From an uncultured Lachnospiraceae bacterium (lineage in GTDB: Bacteria; Bacillota; Clostridia; Lachnospirales; Lachnospiraceae): 64,000 nucleotides of DNA. How positions within the stretch are numbered: position 1 is the first letter of the stretch; each line of letters starts with the position of its first letter. The notes below the pieces were generated by a model. That model searched no databases. It was given only the letters and a program-made list of their open reading frames with translations, and had not been told where the DNA came from. The DNA is taken from positions 1-64,000 of the forward strand of contig CATKXR010000011.1 in the NCBI GenBank assembly GCA_949840805.1, read 5' to 3'. This document shows, in pieces, positions 17,319 through 26,236 of the stretch. Position numbers and translations under genes: made by a program.

Positions 17319-18230
17319 CTACAACAGCACATGATAATCCTTATTCTTCAGCCTTTTTGTCGTCCTCTCATAAAGCATGGTATTCGCCTCGACATCCGTA
17401 TTGGCATGGGCGCCCATGCCTATAAAACTGTTTTCCCCCACCCGTATCTGTTCCTTCACTATACCGCCCGGGGCCACATAAGAACAGCTCCCCACCGCAG
17501 AACTCCCGCAGAGGACCGCGCCTGCCACCAAAAGCACGCCTTCCCCTACCTGGCAGTTATGAGCAATATGGACTAAATTATCAATCTTTACATCATTTCC
17601 GATTGCCGTATCGTCAATAGTGCCTCTGTCAATGCAGGAATTCGCCCCGATTTCCACCCTGTCCCCTATGGTGACGCCGCCAAAATGCTCAACCTTAACC
17701 GGGACTTTATTTTCATCAAAAACATACCCAAAACCGTCCGTGCCAATCACAGCGCCGGAATGGATCACACAATCCCTGCCGATGGTTATATCATTCACCA
17801 AAGTCACATGATTCTCGATTACGGTTCCTTCCCCAATCCGGATACGGCCATCCAGTGTGCAATGATATCCCATGGATACCCCTTTTTCCAAAATCACATC
17901 TTTCCCGATGATCGTCCCTTTTCCGATTTCAGATAAAACCCCTGGCTTTTTCCAGAAGGTTTTCAAAATATAAAAAAACACCTCTTTCGCATTTTCCACA
18001 AGTATCGTATTTTCCGCCGGGAAGTCCACTCCTTTCTGGAGAACCAGGCAGGTAATATCCGTACCGTTCCATTCACGAAGGTTTTTACTGCTTTTTATCC
18101 ATGTCAGCGAACCTTTTCTATACTGGCGCAATGAGGAAAACCGGTCTATGCCTGTATCCCTGTTCCCTTTAAACTCATAAACACAGCCCTTTTCATCCAA
18201 GGCCCCCAATATCTCCCTGATTGTTATCAT
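17319..18230 (-). CDS. LpxD-like left-handed beta-helix N-acyltransferase
   Basis: A 303-residue hexapeptide-repeat acyltransferase. After an N-terminal domain of about 100 residues, imperfect [LIV]-G-X4 repeats run from IGKGTIIGKDVILEKGVSMG to VGENSFIGMGAHAN. The family catalytic His is in NLVHIAHNCQVGEG. LpxD uses acyl-ACP, and an acyl carrier protein is encoded in the same gene run. A lipid A role is unlikely in this setting because no other lpx gene is present. I infer N-acylation of a nucleotide amino sugar. The start overlaps the preceding gene's stop (ATGA). Confidence 0.8.
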   Translation of the reverse strand: MITIREILGALDEKGCVYEFKGNRDTGIDRFSSLRQYRKGSLTWIKSSKNLREWNGTDITCLVLQKGVDFPAENTILVENAKEVFFYILKTFWKKPGVLSEIGKGTIIGKDVILEKGVSMGYHCTLDGRIRIGEGTVIENHVTLVNDITIGRDCVIHSGAVIGTDGFGYVFDENKVPVKVEHFGGVTIGDRVEIGANSCIDRGTIDDTAIGNDVKIDNLVHIAHNCQVGEGVLLVAGAVLCGSSAVGSCSYVAPGGIVKEQIRVGENSFIGMGAHANTDVEANTMLYERTTKRLKNKDYHVLL

Positions 18231-18975
18231 ATCAGAATATTTCCTTTCACTTTGTCTGCGGGCATCACCTCTTCAAGGTTTGTAAAATTCTCCTTATAAT
18301 GCAGATACCTTTCCTGGTTTGCGCCGTTTACAAAATTGCCGACCGTCTGTTCCATTGTCCGTTCCCTGTCATGATACCAGAACGCATGCGTAAGAATATG
18401 CAGCCTGTCATACTTCTCCGATTCAATAAGTTCTTCTACCGGCTCCCTCCATCTGCGCCTGGAATCCGAAAGATATTTGAATCCCTTCCAATACGTCTGT
18501 CCATAACTGTTGATTATGCCCGGGATCTGAAGGTCGGAATCCAGGATTGCTTTGCCGGGCCTGTGCATGGAAACACTTTTTATCTCACATCCCACCGCTT
18601 CGCCGAGAATCCGTGCTTCCCACCGGATTTTCTCACGGATTCCATCCAAATCCCCTGCCATTTCACCATACTGCATTTCATCAAAATGAAGCCCTATCTT
18701 GTGCCCCAGCAAACGGATTTTCTGCAGTCCCTTTAATGTATTTTTCGAAAACACATTATAGAAATCAGACGTCAGTAAGACAAAGTAGGTGGAAACCACC
18801 CCCCCGAACGCTCGAAAGCGGCAAACTGAACCGCCTTGTCAACATCGTTATCAATATCGTGCCGTAAAATCACACAACGGCTGTAATGGTCCCAGTTATC
18901 GTAATCTGCTGTCTGGTAGCCATGTTTTTTCAGTTTTTCCAATAAACCTCTGTACGCATCATAGGTAAACTGCAT
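18227..18975 (-). pseudogene. polysaccharide-deacetylase-like gene, frameshifted at a G7 tract (phase OFF?)
   Basis: The 5' frame (18975 down to 18772) encodes an N terminus with RHDIDNDVDKA, then runs out of frame at a G7 run (18799-18805). The rest is open in another frame to 18227 (STYFVLLTSDFYNVFS, IGLHFDE, SMHRPG and LTHAFWYHD). These His/Asp clusters resemble metal-dependent polysaccharide deacetylases. One extra G would join both parts into about 249 residues. A paralogue at 33058-33829 is broken at the same place by G10, so this looks like a switched gene rather than random decay. The family assignment is moderate. Confidence 0.75.
18799..18805 (-). repeat. poly-G tract (G7 on the coding strand)
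   Basis: Seven C on the plus strand. The surrounding deacetylase-like gene is out of frame with 7 G and would be in frame with 8 or 5. Confidence 0.8.
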
Positions 18976-19002
18976 CCCTTCGCCCTCTTCATCCTGCTGT
19001 CC

Positions 19003-19776
19003 TTATACGATTCCTCCGCACATGCCGGGTTCCCTGCCCGCCTTCCCATCCGCCAACGTACACCCAATAGCAGACAAATACGCGGAATTTTCAACAACAC
19101 GGCATTTACGCTCCAATACATGTTCGGCAAACTCTTTCATCCCTTTGATCCGTGAAATTCCTCCGGACAGCAGAATCTCATCAAAATCCACTTTCCCAAG
19201 CAGCGCTTTTGCCTGTGTCAATATCTGCCATAATACCCCCTGCAGAATCTCCCTGGGAGGGACATTGTCCGCAATCCGGTTCACAATCTCGCTCTGTGCA
19301 AACACGGCACAGACAGAAGACAGCGGAACCGACGGCTTCTTTAGCTGTGACACATCCAGGGATTCATAATCCATATTCTGCATATGCAGGGCGCCGGACA
19401 GAAACATGCCGCTTCCCGCGGCGCATCTTTCATTTACAAAAAATTTAGACAGCTTCCCTTCCTTATGTGTGATCACTTTCGTATCCTGCCCCCCTATGTC
19501 AAGAATCGTCCCCACTTCCGGACACTGGTCATATCCGCCATAGGCCAGGGCAGTCAGCTCACTGATCTTTTTCATGCCGCCTGCATTCTTTCTTCCGTAT
19601 CCGCATGAAATAACCTCTGCTGCTTTGTATCTGCCAGAAAGCTCTTCCCGCTTTTTTTCAAAATACTCTTTCTGGCGGACAGGCGTTTTTTCTGAAAACA
19701 GACTGCAGATCCCTGCCTCATCCCGCACGCAGTATTTGGTGTAGGAAGAGCCTATATCCATGCCGATCCGGTACAT
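19003..19776 (-). CDS. 2-hydroxyacyl-CoA dehydratase activase (HgdC/BcrA/BadF-type ATPase)
   Basis: This ASKHA-fold ATPase carries a [4Fe-4S] cluster between two subunits and injects one ATP-energised electron into a dehydratase. Phosphate-binding motifs are GMDIGSSYTKY at the N terminus and TILDIGGQDTKVI near residue 93. The cluster cysteine is in NERCAAGSGMFL near residue 118, with a second cysteine in SSVCAVFAQSE. At 257 residues it has the size of HgdC. It overlaps the dehydratase-subunit gene by 25 bp, so the two are probably co-translated. Confidence 0.93.
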   Translation of the reverse strand: MYRIGMDIGSSYTKYCVRDEAGICSLFSEKTPVRQKEYFEKKREELSGRYKAAEVISCGYGRKNAGGMKKISELTALAYGGYDQCPEVGTILDIGGQDTKVITHKEGKLSKFFVNERCAAGSGMFLSGALHMQNMDYESLDVSQLKKPSVPLSSVCAVFAQSEIVNRIADNVPPREILQGVLWQILTQAKALLGKVDFDEILLSGGISRIKGMKEFAEHVLERKCRVVENSAYLSAIGCTLADGKAGREPGMCGGIV

Positions 19777-20912
19777 ACAGCCTCCTTCATCATCAAAATC
19801 CGCCTTTCCATCTGGTCCTGGTCTCCAAAGGTCCGGTCAATCATATCAATCTCAAGCTCCGCCTGCAGGATGTCAAGATTCCTGGCGGACACAAAATCAC
19901 ACTTACAGCTCTTGTTGTGCAGAACCGCCGCGCAGACTGCCCCGGATTCCCGGATATCCTGTTTCAGCCTCCGGTTTCTCGATTCCTGGGATAAATTCAA
20001 AAACGTATAATTGTATGCGGAAAAAAGCTGTTCAAAGGCCGTGTCCCCACGGTAATCAAGGTTCCACCATGTAAGGTAGTTGGAGCCGACCACATGAAAA
20101 TCAGCCAACTGCTCGGAAAGGTATCTTTTCTCATGATACCAGAGCGGATACCCGATCCAAAAAATCGGAATCTTTCCGCCATGGTATAACCCCTGTTCCT
20201 CGATCTTCGTTTTCAGCAGCCCATACAGCTCTGAAGTATACCCTTTGCATCTGGACGTAACCAGAAAAGAAATATCGTCAAACAACAAAGTAGGTTCTAT
20301 ATTATGGGAAGACAGAAGCCTCCCTGCCTCCTCCCATGCCTTTACACTGTTCCTGCTGTTTTCGATTGCAGAATCCAGCCTGGCCTGCTCCAGCTTATTC
20401 CCGCTTAATTCTTCCATTTTTGAAATAAGCTCCTGATGCTGCCCGGACACATACCGGTATGCGTCTTCCCGCCTTGTGTTTTCTCCCGGATAATCCAGCA
20501 CAACCAGGGGAACCTGGTATTTTTCCGCCATCATATTCCACCATACGGGAAGTGTATTGCACTGGTTATTTGTCGCGATCAGCACATCCGGCTTTGGAGG
20601 CGTCCCCCTCGGCCCGTCCTGAAGTTCCAGGCATCCGTCCATGCAGCAGGAATACGAACAGCAGTCCTTTGACAGCCCGCCCTGCTCACTGGCCTCCATC
20701 AATCTCTGCTCCTGCCCGCTCGCCGCGATGACCGCCCCATAGCTCTCCGGATAATAATAGGAAACATCCAATGCTTCCAGTATTTCAACAGGGGCAAAGG
20801 AAGTCACCCACGCCACCTTTTTTTCAGGCTTTCTTCCCCTGGCATATTTTGAAAAATATTGATAATATTCACGCATGGACTGCGCCTGCAGCCCGGTATA
20901 GGTATTGGCCAT
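19752..20912 (-). CDS. 2-hydroxyacyl-CoA dehydratase-type subunit (HgdB/FldB family), Cys-rich
   Basis: A 386-residue member of the family that binds a [4Fe-4S] cluster and eliminates water from 2-hydroxyacyl thioesters by a ketyl radical. Features include VAWVTSFAPVEILEALDV, a cluster of cysteines at KDCCSYSCCMDGC (about residues 82-94), and later cysteines in TSRCKGY and LHNKSCKCD. The adjacent activase and second subunit complete a two-component dehydratase. No CoA-transferase is present, but an ACP gene is, so the thioester may be ACP-bound (inference). Confidence 0.85.
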   Translation of the reverse strand: MANTYTGLQAQSMREYYQYFSKYARGRKPEKKVAWVTSFAPVEILEALDVSYYYPESYGAVIAASGQEQRLMEASEQGGLSKDCCSYSCCMDGCLELQDGPRGTPPKPDVLIATNNQCNTLPVWWNMMAEKYQVPLVVLDYPGENTRREDAYRYVSGQHQELISKMEELSGNKLEQARLDSAIENSRNSVKAWEEAGRLLSSHNIEPTLLFDDISFLVTSRCKGYTSELYGLLKTKIEEQGLYHGGKIPIFWIGYPLWYHEKRYLSEQLADFHVVGSNYLTWWNLDYRGDTAFEQLFSAYNYTFLNLSQESRNRRLKQDIRESGAVCAAVLHNKSCKCDFVSARNLDILQAELEIDMIDRTFGDQDQMERRILMMKEAVCTGSAWI

Positions 20913-20923
20913 TTTCTTTTCCT

Positions 20924-21865
20924 CTACAACATGTCCGCAAATGTTTCCGCCATAAGTTCCGCTTTCCCCGGATTTTCACTGTCCGACAGACAAATCTTTA
21001 TATTCGGGATCCCTCTGTCATCCAATATGCTTTTATAAACCGAATACAGGTAATCATAAGGCTCACAATACTTCTGGGTCACAAAAACAACCCCTTTCAC
21101 ATTCCTGCAGGCGATATACTCCAGGTCCCGGTTTATCACGGCTTTAAAATTGTCCTGTGTCGGCGACAGCCTGTTTCTCAATATGCTCCTGGCAATATTT
21201 TTGTAAATATCCCCGCCTCTCCCTGTCTCCTCCATGGTTACAAGGCGGCCGGATTCCGTCAGGTTGTCCCCGACAATTGTCATACCCGCATGCTCTATCG
21301 CATCGGCCACATGCAGGTTTGACAAAAAGGAGCCTGCCACAAACACCCGTTTCCCTGTAGGCTTTTTCTCTTTCCACTGTGCCGGTATTGTTTGTTCCCG
21401 AAGCGGTTTTTTCAGAAGCTCATGGATACAGCCCAGGAAACCGGAGAAGGATAAAGATTCGATCTCTTTATATACTTCGGCCAATGCACGGTTTCTCTCA
21501 TTGACAAGCCAGGCCCGCTCTTCTACATCTTTTATGGGGATCTGAAAATATCGTTCCACACTGCTTTTATATTCCCTTATATTTCCTGCAAAATAATCGA
21601 CGGCCAGCTCATCCTGTCTGGCCGGGACATTTAACTGATACGCAAACTTTCCGCTTCCGTCCAGATAAGAACTGATAATCCGGCTGCTGTCACAGCTTCT
21701 TGGATACACCGCCCCGTCCACGGTTTCATCCTCCATGGCCTGGGAAATGTAATCCGACATATAACCACAATAGTGGGAAATACTGCGCCCGCCGGCATAT
21801 TGGGTAAACCGGGCCGTATCGCATATCTGCTCCGGGATAAAACCCGATATTGATAACAGTTTCAT
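20924..21865 (-). CDS. 2-hydroxyacyl-CoA dehydratase-type second subunit
   Basis: A 313-residue protein of the same superfamily as its downstream neighbour. Cysteines occur in PEQICDT, SHYCGYMSDY and VYPRSCDSSR, with a later QKYCEPYDY. ATG 21865 is chosen because GGAGG precedes it by 6 nt and it overlaps the lipoate-ligase stop (ATGA); the open frame extends to 21943. It is probably the alpha or beta partner of the dehydratase. I cannot tell from sequence alone whether it catalyses dehydration or another low-potential reduction, as some double-cubane relatives do. Confidence 0.78.
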   Translation of the reverse strand: MKLLSISGFIPEQICDTARFTQYAGGRSISHYCGYMSDYISQAMEDETVDGAVYPRSCDSSRIISSYLDGSGKFAYQLNVPARQDELAVDYFAGNIREYKSSVERYFQIPIKDVEERAWLVNERNRALAEVYKEIESLSFSGFLGCIHELLKKPLREQTIPAQWKEKKPTGKRVFVAGSFLSNLHVADAIEHAGMTIVGDNLTESGRLVTMEETGRGGDIYKNIARSILRNRLSPTQDNFKAVINRDLEYIACRNVKGVVFVTQKYCEPYDYLYSVYKSILDDRGIPNIKICLSDSENPGKAELMAETFADML

Positions 21866-22572
21866 AACTGACCTCCGAAAATCCAGTCTTTTTTCTCCAG
21901 CTTTTCCTTTAATATCGCTATTTTTTCTTCCTCCGGTTCCCATGTCGGCGGCATGGCGCCCGTATACCGGATCAACGCATCCTTTGCCATCCGGACCGTT
22001 ATCCCTGGCTTTGCATCAGCCAGGTTCCCCACCCTTGCCTCCACACTGGCGACATGGTTCCTTCTAAGCTTGTCCACGGAAGGGGTCAGATACCTCGAAA
22101 TCTTCCCTATGTCGGAACAGATTAAAAAAGTCCCGTGGAAACAATGGTTTTTCCCATCCGTGTAGCCGGCGCTCCCGCAAAACTTCTTTCCCTCCGCCAG
22201 GAAATCATTCTTTCCGTTAAACGAAGCATGTATCCCCCAGGCTCTTGTCACTCCCATCACCATGTCCCGGTACAATTCCTTTCCCTTTTCATTTTCATGG
22301 CTTATGATGGAAAAACACAAATTTCCCAGGTCATGGAACACCGCGCCTCCTCCGGAATGCCGCCTGGCTATCTTTCCTCTGTCCCTTAAAAAGTCATCCA
22401 CCCTGCATTCCGCGTAAGCATCCTGGTTTCTTCCAATCACAATCGTATTCTCATTCTGCCACAAAAAAAGAAGAGTCTCCCCTTCCCGCAGATTTTTTAA
22501 CATCCATTCCTCAAGCGCCAGGTTGTAATAAGGATCCGTCTTCCCAGACACAACATATGTAATCTTATCCAA
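21862..22572 (-). CDS. lipoate-protein ligase family protein
   Basis: A 236-residue LplA-family protein that activates lipoate and attaches it to a lysine of a lipoyl domain. Motifs include NENTIVIGRNQDAYAEC, ARRHSGGGAVFHDLGNLCFS (the RRxSGGGAVxHDxGN signature) and KFCGSAGYTDGKNHCFHGT. The lysine-bearing GcvH-like gene is two genes upstream in the same run, so this ligase is probably dedicated to it. It overlaps its neighbours on both sides. Confidence 0.9.
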   Translation of the reverse strand: MDKITYVVSGKTDPYYNLALEEWMLKNLREGETLLFLWQNENTIVIGRNQDAYAECRVDDFLRDRGKIARRHSGGGAVFHDLGNLCFSIISHENEKGKELYRDMVMGVTRAWGIHASFNGKNDFLAEGKKFCGSAGYTDGKNHCFHGTFLICSDIGKISRYLTPSVDKLRRNHVASVEARVGNLADAKPGITVRMAKDALIRYTGAMPPTWEPEEEKIAILKEKLEKKDWIFGGQL

Positions 22573-23860
22573 TTTTTTCCGTCAGCCTTTCCGCCGCCTC
22601 CGTCACTGCCTCGTCAAAACTGGGATGCACCCTTGCCGTCCTTCCCAATTCTTCCGCCGTTATTTTATGACTGACCGCCAAAGCCAGTTCCCCGGCAATA
22701 TCCGATGCCCTCTCACATAAAAGCTGGGCGCCGATGACACACCCGTTTCTTTTATCCGCTACAAGCTTGATAAATCCCCGTTCCCCGGATGCAATCATGG
22801 TGCTTGCATTTGTATATAACGGCTGCTTTGCAGCAGCCACGTCCATTCCCTTATCCCTTGCTTCCGACTCCGTATATCCAACGGACGCCGCCTCCGGCCG
22901 GGAAAAAATACATCTGGCCGTTACTGCCCGGGGAGGGACTTTTTTCCCGGCGATCCTCCTTGCAATCCGTTTTCCCTGTTCCATCGCAAAGTTTGCCAGC
23001 CGGTCGCTGTCCTCCAGAACATCTCCTGCGGCATAGACGGAACATGTTTTTGTCCTTCCTGTATCATCCGCAACAATGCCGCCTTTTTCCCCCACCTCCA
23101 CCAATCCGTCCTCCATGGCCGGAAGCCTTGGCCGTCTCCCGACGGCTGATACAATAATATCGGAATTCTGCGTTTTCAATACTTCCATGCTGCAGTTGTT
23201 TTTTATTTCAATCCCAAGGCATTTCATGTTATGGGCCAGGCCCGCTGCAATCTCTTTCTCCCATTTTCTCAGGATCCTCTCCCCCCTGGTGCATAAAGTA
23301 ACCTTTGTGCCGAAAGCCTGGTAAATATAGGCAAACTCCACGGCAGTCACCCCGCCCCCGATGATTGTCATGGTTTCCGGCAGAGAATCCATTTGTAAAA
23401 GCTCATCCGTATCCACGGAATTTTCCAAAAACCCCGGAAGATTTTCCGCCCCTGTTGCAATCAGAATATTCGATGCTTCATACATGCCGGACACGGTTTT
23501 CACGCAATGGCCGTCCGCCACCGACGCTTCTTCCAAAACCAAATCCACCTTTTTCTGCCTGGCCATCTGCAGGATACCGTTTCGCAGCTTGAAGACGGTC
23601 TCCTCCCTGCTATTTTTCATTCTCCTATAATCCAGTCCGGGATTTTCCGCCACAATCCCATAACGGCCGCAGTCCTGCAGCCTGGAATACAATTTTGCTG
23701 CGTGGCACATAAACTTGGTAGGGACACATCCCCTGTTCAGGCAGGTTCCCCCCATTTCTTTTTGTTCAAACAAAACAACCGACAAGCCAAGGGAGGACGC
23801 TTCCCATGCCGCCGAATATCCCGCCGGCCCTCCCCCGATAATCCCTAAGTCATATTTCAT
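22565..23860 (-). CDS. dihydrolipoamide dehydrogenase-like flavoprotein
   Basis: A 431-residue pyridine nucleotide-disulfide oxidoreductase. It has an N-terminal FAD site (GIIGGGPAGYSAA), a redox-active disulfide in GGTCLNRGCVPTK (about residues 38-50), an NAD-binding site (IIGGGVTAVEFAYIY) and the C-terminal dimer His motif (RVHPSFDEAVTEA). In its operon the lipoyl partner is the GcvH-like protein. It could oxidise or reduce the lipoyl arm with NAD(H). No pyruvate-dehydrogenase or glycine-cleavage subunits accompany it. Confidence 0.92.
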   Translation of the reverse strand: MKYDLGIIGGGPAGYSAAWEASSLGLSVVLFEQKEMGGTCLNRGCVPTKFMCHAAKLYSRLQDCGRYGIVAENPGLDYRRMKNSREETVFKLRNGILQMARQKKVDLVLEEASVADGHCVKTVSGMYEASNILIATGAENLPGFLENSVDTDELLQMDSLPETMTIIGGGVTAVEFAYIYQAFGTKVTLCTRGERILRKWEKEIAAGLAHNMKCLGIEIKNNCSMEVLKTQNSDIIVSAVGRRPRLPAMEDGLVEVGEKGGIVADDTGRTKTCSVYAAGDVLEDSDRLANFAMEQGKRIARRIAGKKVPPRAVTARCIFSRPEAASVGYTESEARDKGMDVAAAKQPLYTNASTMIASGERGFIKLVADKRNGCVIGAQLLCERASDIAGELALAVSHKITAEELGRTARVHPSFDEAVTEAAERLTEKIG

Positions 23861-24213
23861 AATGCCGCCTTATACTGCCGATATGCCTTTTCATCCATCA
23901 GACTTTGGGAAACCTTGTCTGCCCGGATTTCGATCAGCCAGCTTTCATAAGGGTTTTCATTGATTGCTTCCGGCATATCCATCAAAGACTGGTTCACTCC
24001 GATTACCACCCCGTCCGCCGGAGACAAAAGATCCGTAACGGTTTTTATACTCTCCACATCCCCGAATTTTTCTCCTGCCTTTACCGGCTCGCCGATCTCC
24101 GGCAAATTGAGGAACAGAATATTCCCAAGCTGCTCCTGCGCATAGTCCGTAATACCGATCCTGGCTGTATTTTCCTGAAGTTCCATCCATATATGGTCTT
24201 TTGATATCAGCAA
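23857..24213 (-). CDS. GcvH-like lipoyl carrier protein
   Basis: A 118-residue H-protein-like domain. The lipoylation lysine is in FGDVESIKTVTDLLSPADG (about residue 56), matching the VESVKA pattern of GcvH, and ITDYAQEQLGNILFLNLPEIG is also typical. The glycine cleavage P and T proteins are absent. The neighbours are lipoate ligase, dihydrolipoamide dehydrogenase and ACP, so this is probably a carrier of electrons or acyl groups in the dehydratase pathway rather than part of glycine cleavage. Confidence 0.88.
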   Translation of the reverse strand: MLISKDHIWMELQENTARIGITDYAQEQLGNILFLNLPEIGEPVKAGEKFGDVESIKTVTDLLSPADGVVIGVNQSLMDMPEAINENPYESWLIEIRADKVSQSLMDEKAYRQYKAAL

Positions 24214-24476
24214 TGTTCCCCTCCTGCTTTCTTCTTTTCCAGATGCATGCTTACCACGTCGACGAGCTTCCCGATATTTTTCGAATTCTGCATATCTTCA
24301 AGGGAAAACTCCACGGCGAATCTCTTCTCGATCTCATTGATAATACTCATATTGACCAGGCTGTCCCATCCATTGATGTCAGAGGCCGAGGTCTCTTCCG
24401 TAACCTCCAGCCCGTCATCCTCAAAAATATCCCTGCAGATCCCTGCGATCCTTTCCAGGATTTCATTTCTCTCCAT
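24207..24476 (-). CDS. acyl carrier protein
   Basis: An 89-residue ACP. The phosphopantetheine serine is in DINGWDSLVNMSII (about residue 39), followed by the usual acidic helix (IEKRFAVEFSLEDMQNSKNI). ATG 24476 has GGAGGA 8 nt upstream; an in-frame TTG at 24494 is less likely. It overlaps the FkbH-like gene and the GcvH-like gene by a few bases. FkbH proteins load glyceryl groups onto discrete ACPs of this kind. Confidence 0.9.
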   Translation of the reverse strand: MERNEILERIAGICRDIFEDDGLEVTEETSASDINGWDSLVNMSIINEIEKRFAVEFSLEDMQNSKNIGKLVDVVSMHLEKKKAGGEHC

Positions 24477-26202
24477 TGTCTGTCTCCTCCGCAATATACG
24501 TCATCTTTTCTTTATAATCATCCACACACAGCCGGTACTGATACCTGCCCGTCTCCTCAAATCCCATTGCCCTATAAAGGCCGCTTACCATCTTGTTCTT
24601 ATCAGTCGGTATATATTCCGCCAGAAGCGTTTTGATTCCATGTTTCCTTGCTGTTTCCACCATATGGTTGACCGCGTATTCCTCCATCCCTCTTTTCAGA
24701 ACCCTGCAGCTTGTCAGCCAGGTATCAATAAACGCTTCCTTTTCTCCTGTCTTTTTCATCATGACGACCGAGACAAGCCCATAATCTCCCAGCCTGTCCT
24801 TCAATGTAAAATACAAAGTCAGATAACCTTCATCCTCACTGATTCTTTTTATATCATCCTCTGTATACCGGACAGTCCTCAAGTTAAACTGATTGGATCT
24901 CTGCGTGAGCTGCGCAATCCTTGCAAACCTGACCGGTTCAAAAGGCCTGGCAGCGCCATGCATCTCAAGGCTTTTCAGATAATCGTCCAGATTCTCAAAG
25001 GTACGTTCCAGCTTTTTCCGTTCAAATTCCTCCTGGTACATCCTGGTCCTGTCCTGGTTCTCCGGTGTGCAAGAAGCCGTTTCAAAATAATTGCATTCCT
25101 GCAAATAACTCACATACAATGCCGGATCCTCCGGCAGTTCCGGCACCTCGATATCCGGAATCATCCTGCGGACCAGCTCCCTTTCAAAAACATTGTCGTC
25201 AAGGAATACGATAGAATCCATACCAATATTCAGGCTTTGCTGGATCAGCCGGATATTGGAAGCCTTATCTTCCCAGTTGGCCACAAAAACGGAAATATCG
25301 GAAAGACGCAGAACCATCTCCTCATGCTTTTCAAAAGGCTCCCTGGCAGCCGCTTCCTCATTCTTGCTGCATACGGCCAGGATGATCCCATGATCCTTTA
25401 ACTGCTTCAGCCACCTCTGGAAATTCGTGAAAGCATGCCCTCTCCCCAGTTCACCAATCTCAATTCCGCCCAGCCCGTCATCCCCGATCACACCTCCCCA
25501 TAAGGTATTATCCAGGTCGCAGACCACACACTTTTTTATCTTTCCTTCCAGCGCGTTCAAAACATCAACCACCGCCTTTGCCACATAGGGATAGGCCTCC
25601 ATGGCAACCGGTATTTTGGAACTGTAATATAACGCTGCCTTCCCGTACTGCTTTTGCCCCAATTGTATCTGAATGGAAAGCAGGTCAACCGGATATACGT
25701 CCCCCCTGCCTGTCATAGACTGTCCCAGAAGGAAATTCAGTTTCCGCATCTGGAACAAAAAGGATTCTTCTACTTTGCATGAATAATTCCCAAAAGCCTT
25801 ATCATCGATTTCGGAAAAATTGGCCTGGAGGATCCTGGCTCCGGCATTTTGGGAGATCAGCTCCCAATATCTCGTGATCCTGCCAATACAGGCCTCTGCA
25901 AAAGCAGTCCTTTCTGTCTTTTCCATATCGAGGAACTCTTCATAAAGCTTTTCTGTTGATATCCATAACAGTATGGAATCCGGCTTAAATTTATAGGTCT
26001 CTGACAATGGATCCAAAAGCTGGGCGTCCATCTGGTCGTAATCAGCATCCATCACATTCAGGTTTATCCCTGAAAGCTTTCCATATCCCTGGATGGAAGC
26101 TGATAAAAACTGTGTCGCACAATTTCCCAGCACGGCCAGACGGATTTCCTTTGCATCCACCTGATATTTTGCTGCTTTTCTTAATTCGTTGAATGTGTAC
26201 AT
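24463..26202 (-). CDS. FkbH-like HAD-IIIC protein (glyceryl-ACP former?)
   Basis: A 579-residue protein. An N-terminal SGNH-like region begins LAVLGNCATQFLSASIQGYG. The central HAD domain has the FkbH signature CDLDNTLWGGVIGDDG (about residue 230), with later HAD motifs AVCSKNEE and VFLDDNVFERELV. The C-terminal part is GNAT-like (TQRSNQFNLRTVRY, YGLVSVVMMKK). Known FkbH enzymes move a glyceryl unit from 1,3-bisphosphoglycerate to ACP. ATG 26202 has AGGTG 5 nt upstream. The next gene encodes the ACP. Confidence 0.85.
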   Translation of the reverse strand: MYTFNELRKAAKYQVDAKEIRLAVLGNCATQFLSASIQGYGKLSGINLNVMDADYDQMDAQLLDPLSETYKFKPDSILLWISTEKLYEEFLDMEKTERTAFAEACIGRITRYWELISQNAGARILQANFSEIDDKAFGNYSCKVEESFLFQMRKLNFLLGQSMTGRGDVYPVDLLSIQIQLGQKQYGKAALYYSSKIPVAMEAYPYVAKAVVDVLNALEGKIKKCVVCDLDNTLWGGVIGDDGLGGIEIGELGRGHAFTNFQRWLKQLKDHGIILAVCSKNEEAAAREPFEKHEEMVLRLSDISVFVANWEDKASNIRLIQQSLNIGMDSIVFLDDNVFERELVRRMIPDIEVPELPEDPALYVSYLQECNYFETASCTPENQDRTRMYQEEFERKKLERTFENLDDYLKSLEMHGAARPFEPVRFARIAQLTQRSNQFNLRTVRYTEDDIKRISEDEGYLTLYFTLKDRLGDYGLVSVVMMKKTGEKEAFIDTWLTSCRVLKRGMEEYAVNHMVETARKHGIKTLLAEYIPTDKNKMVSGLYRAMGFEETGRYQYRLCVDDYKEKMTYIAEETDNGEK

Positions 26203-26236
26203 GGTTTCACCTGCTTTTTTAATTTTTCCATCTATA

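Noticed and set aside
17319..18230. LpxD-like genes as evidence for lipid A biosynthesis
   Set aside because: No other lpx genes are present and the dlt, ECF and ribosome-site features are Gram-positive. The fold is shared by many sugar N-acyltransferases.
18227..18975. Frameshifts as simple sequencing errors
   Set aside because: Possible for any homopolymer, but the same position is affected in two paralogues with runs of 7 and 10 and no other defects. Kept as phase variation with this caveat.
23857..24213. GcvH-like gene as part of a glycine cleavage system
   Set aside because: No P or T protein is present. The partners are ACP, FkbH and dehydratase genes, so a different role is more likely.
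12941..25710. Several C6 runs (near 12951, 14691, 16792, 19487, 23281 and 25701)
   Set aside because: Six-base runs are expected in this composition and none is associated with a frame break.
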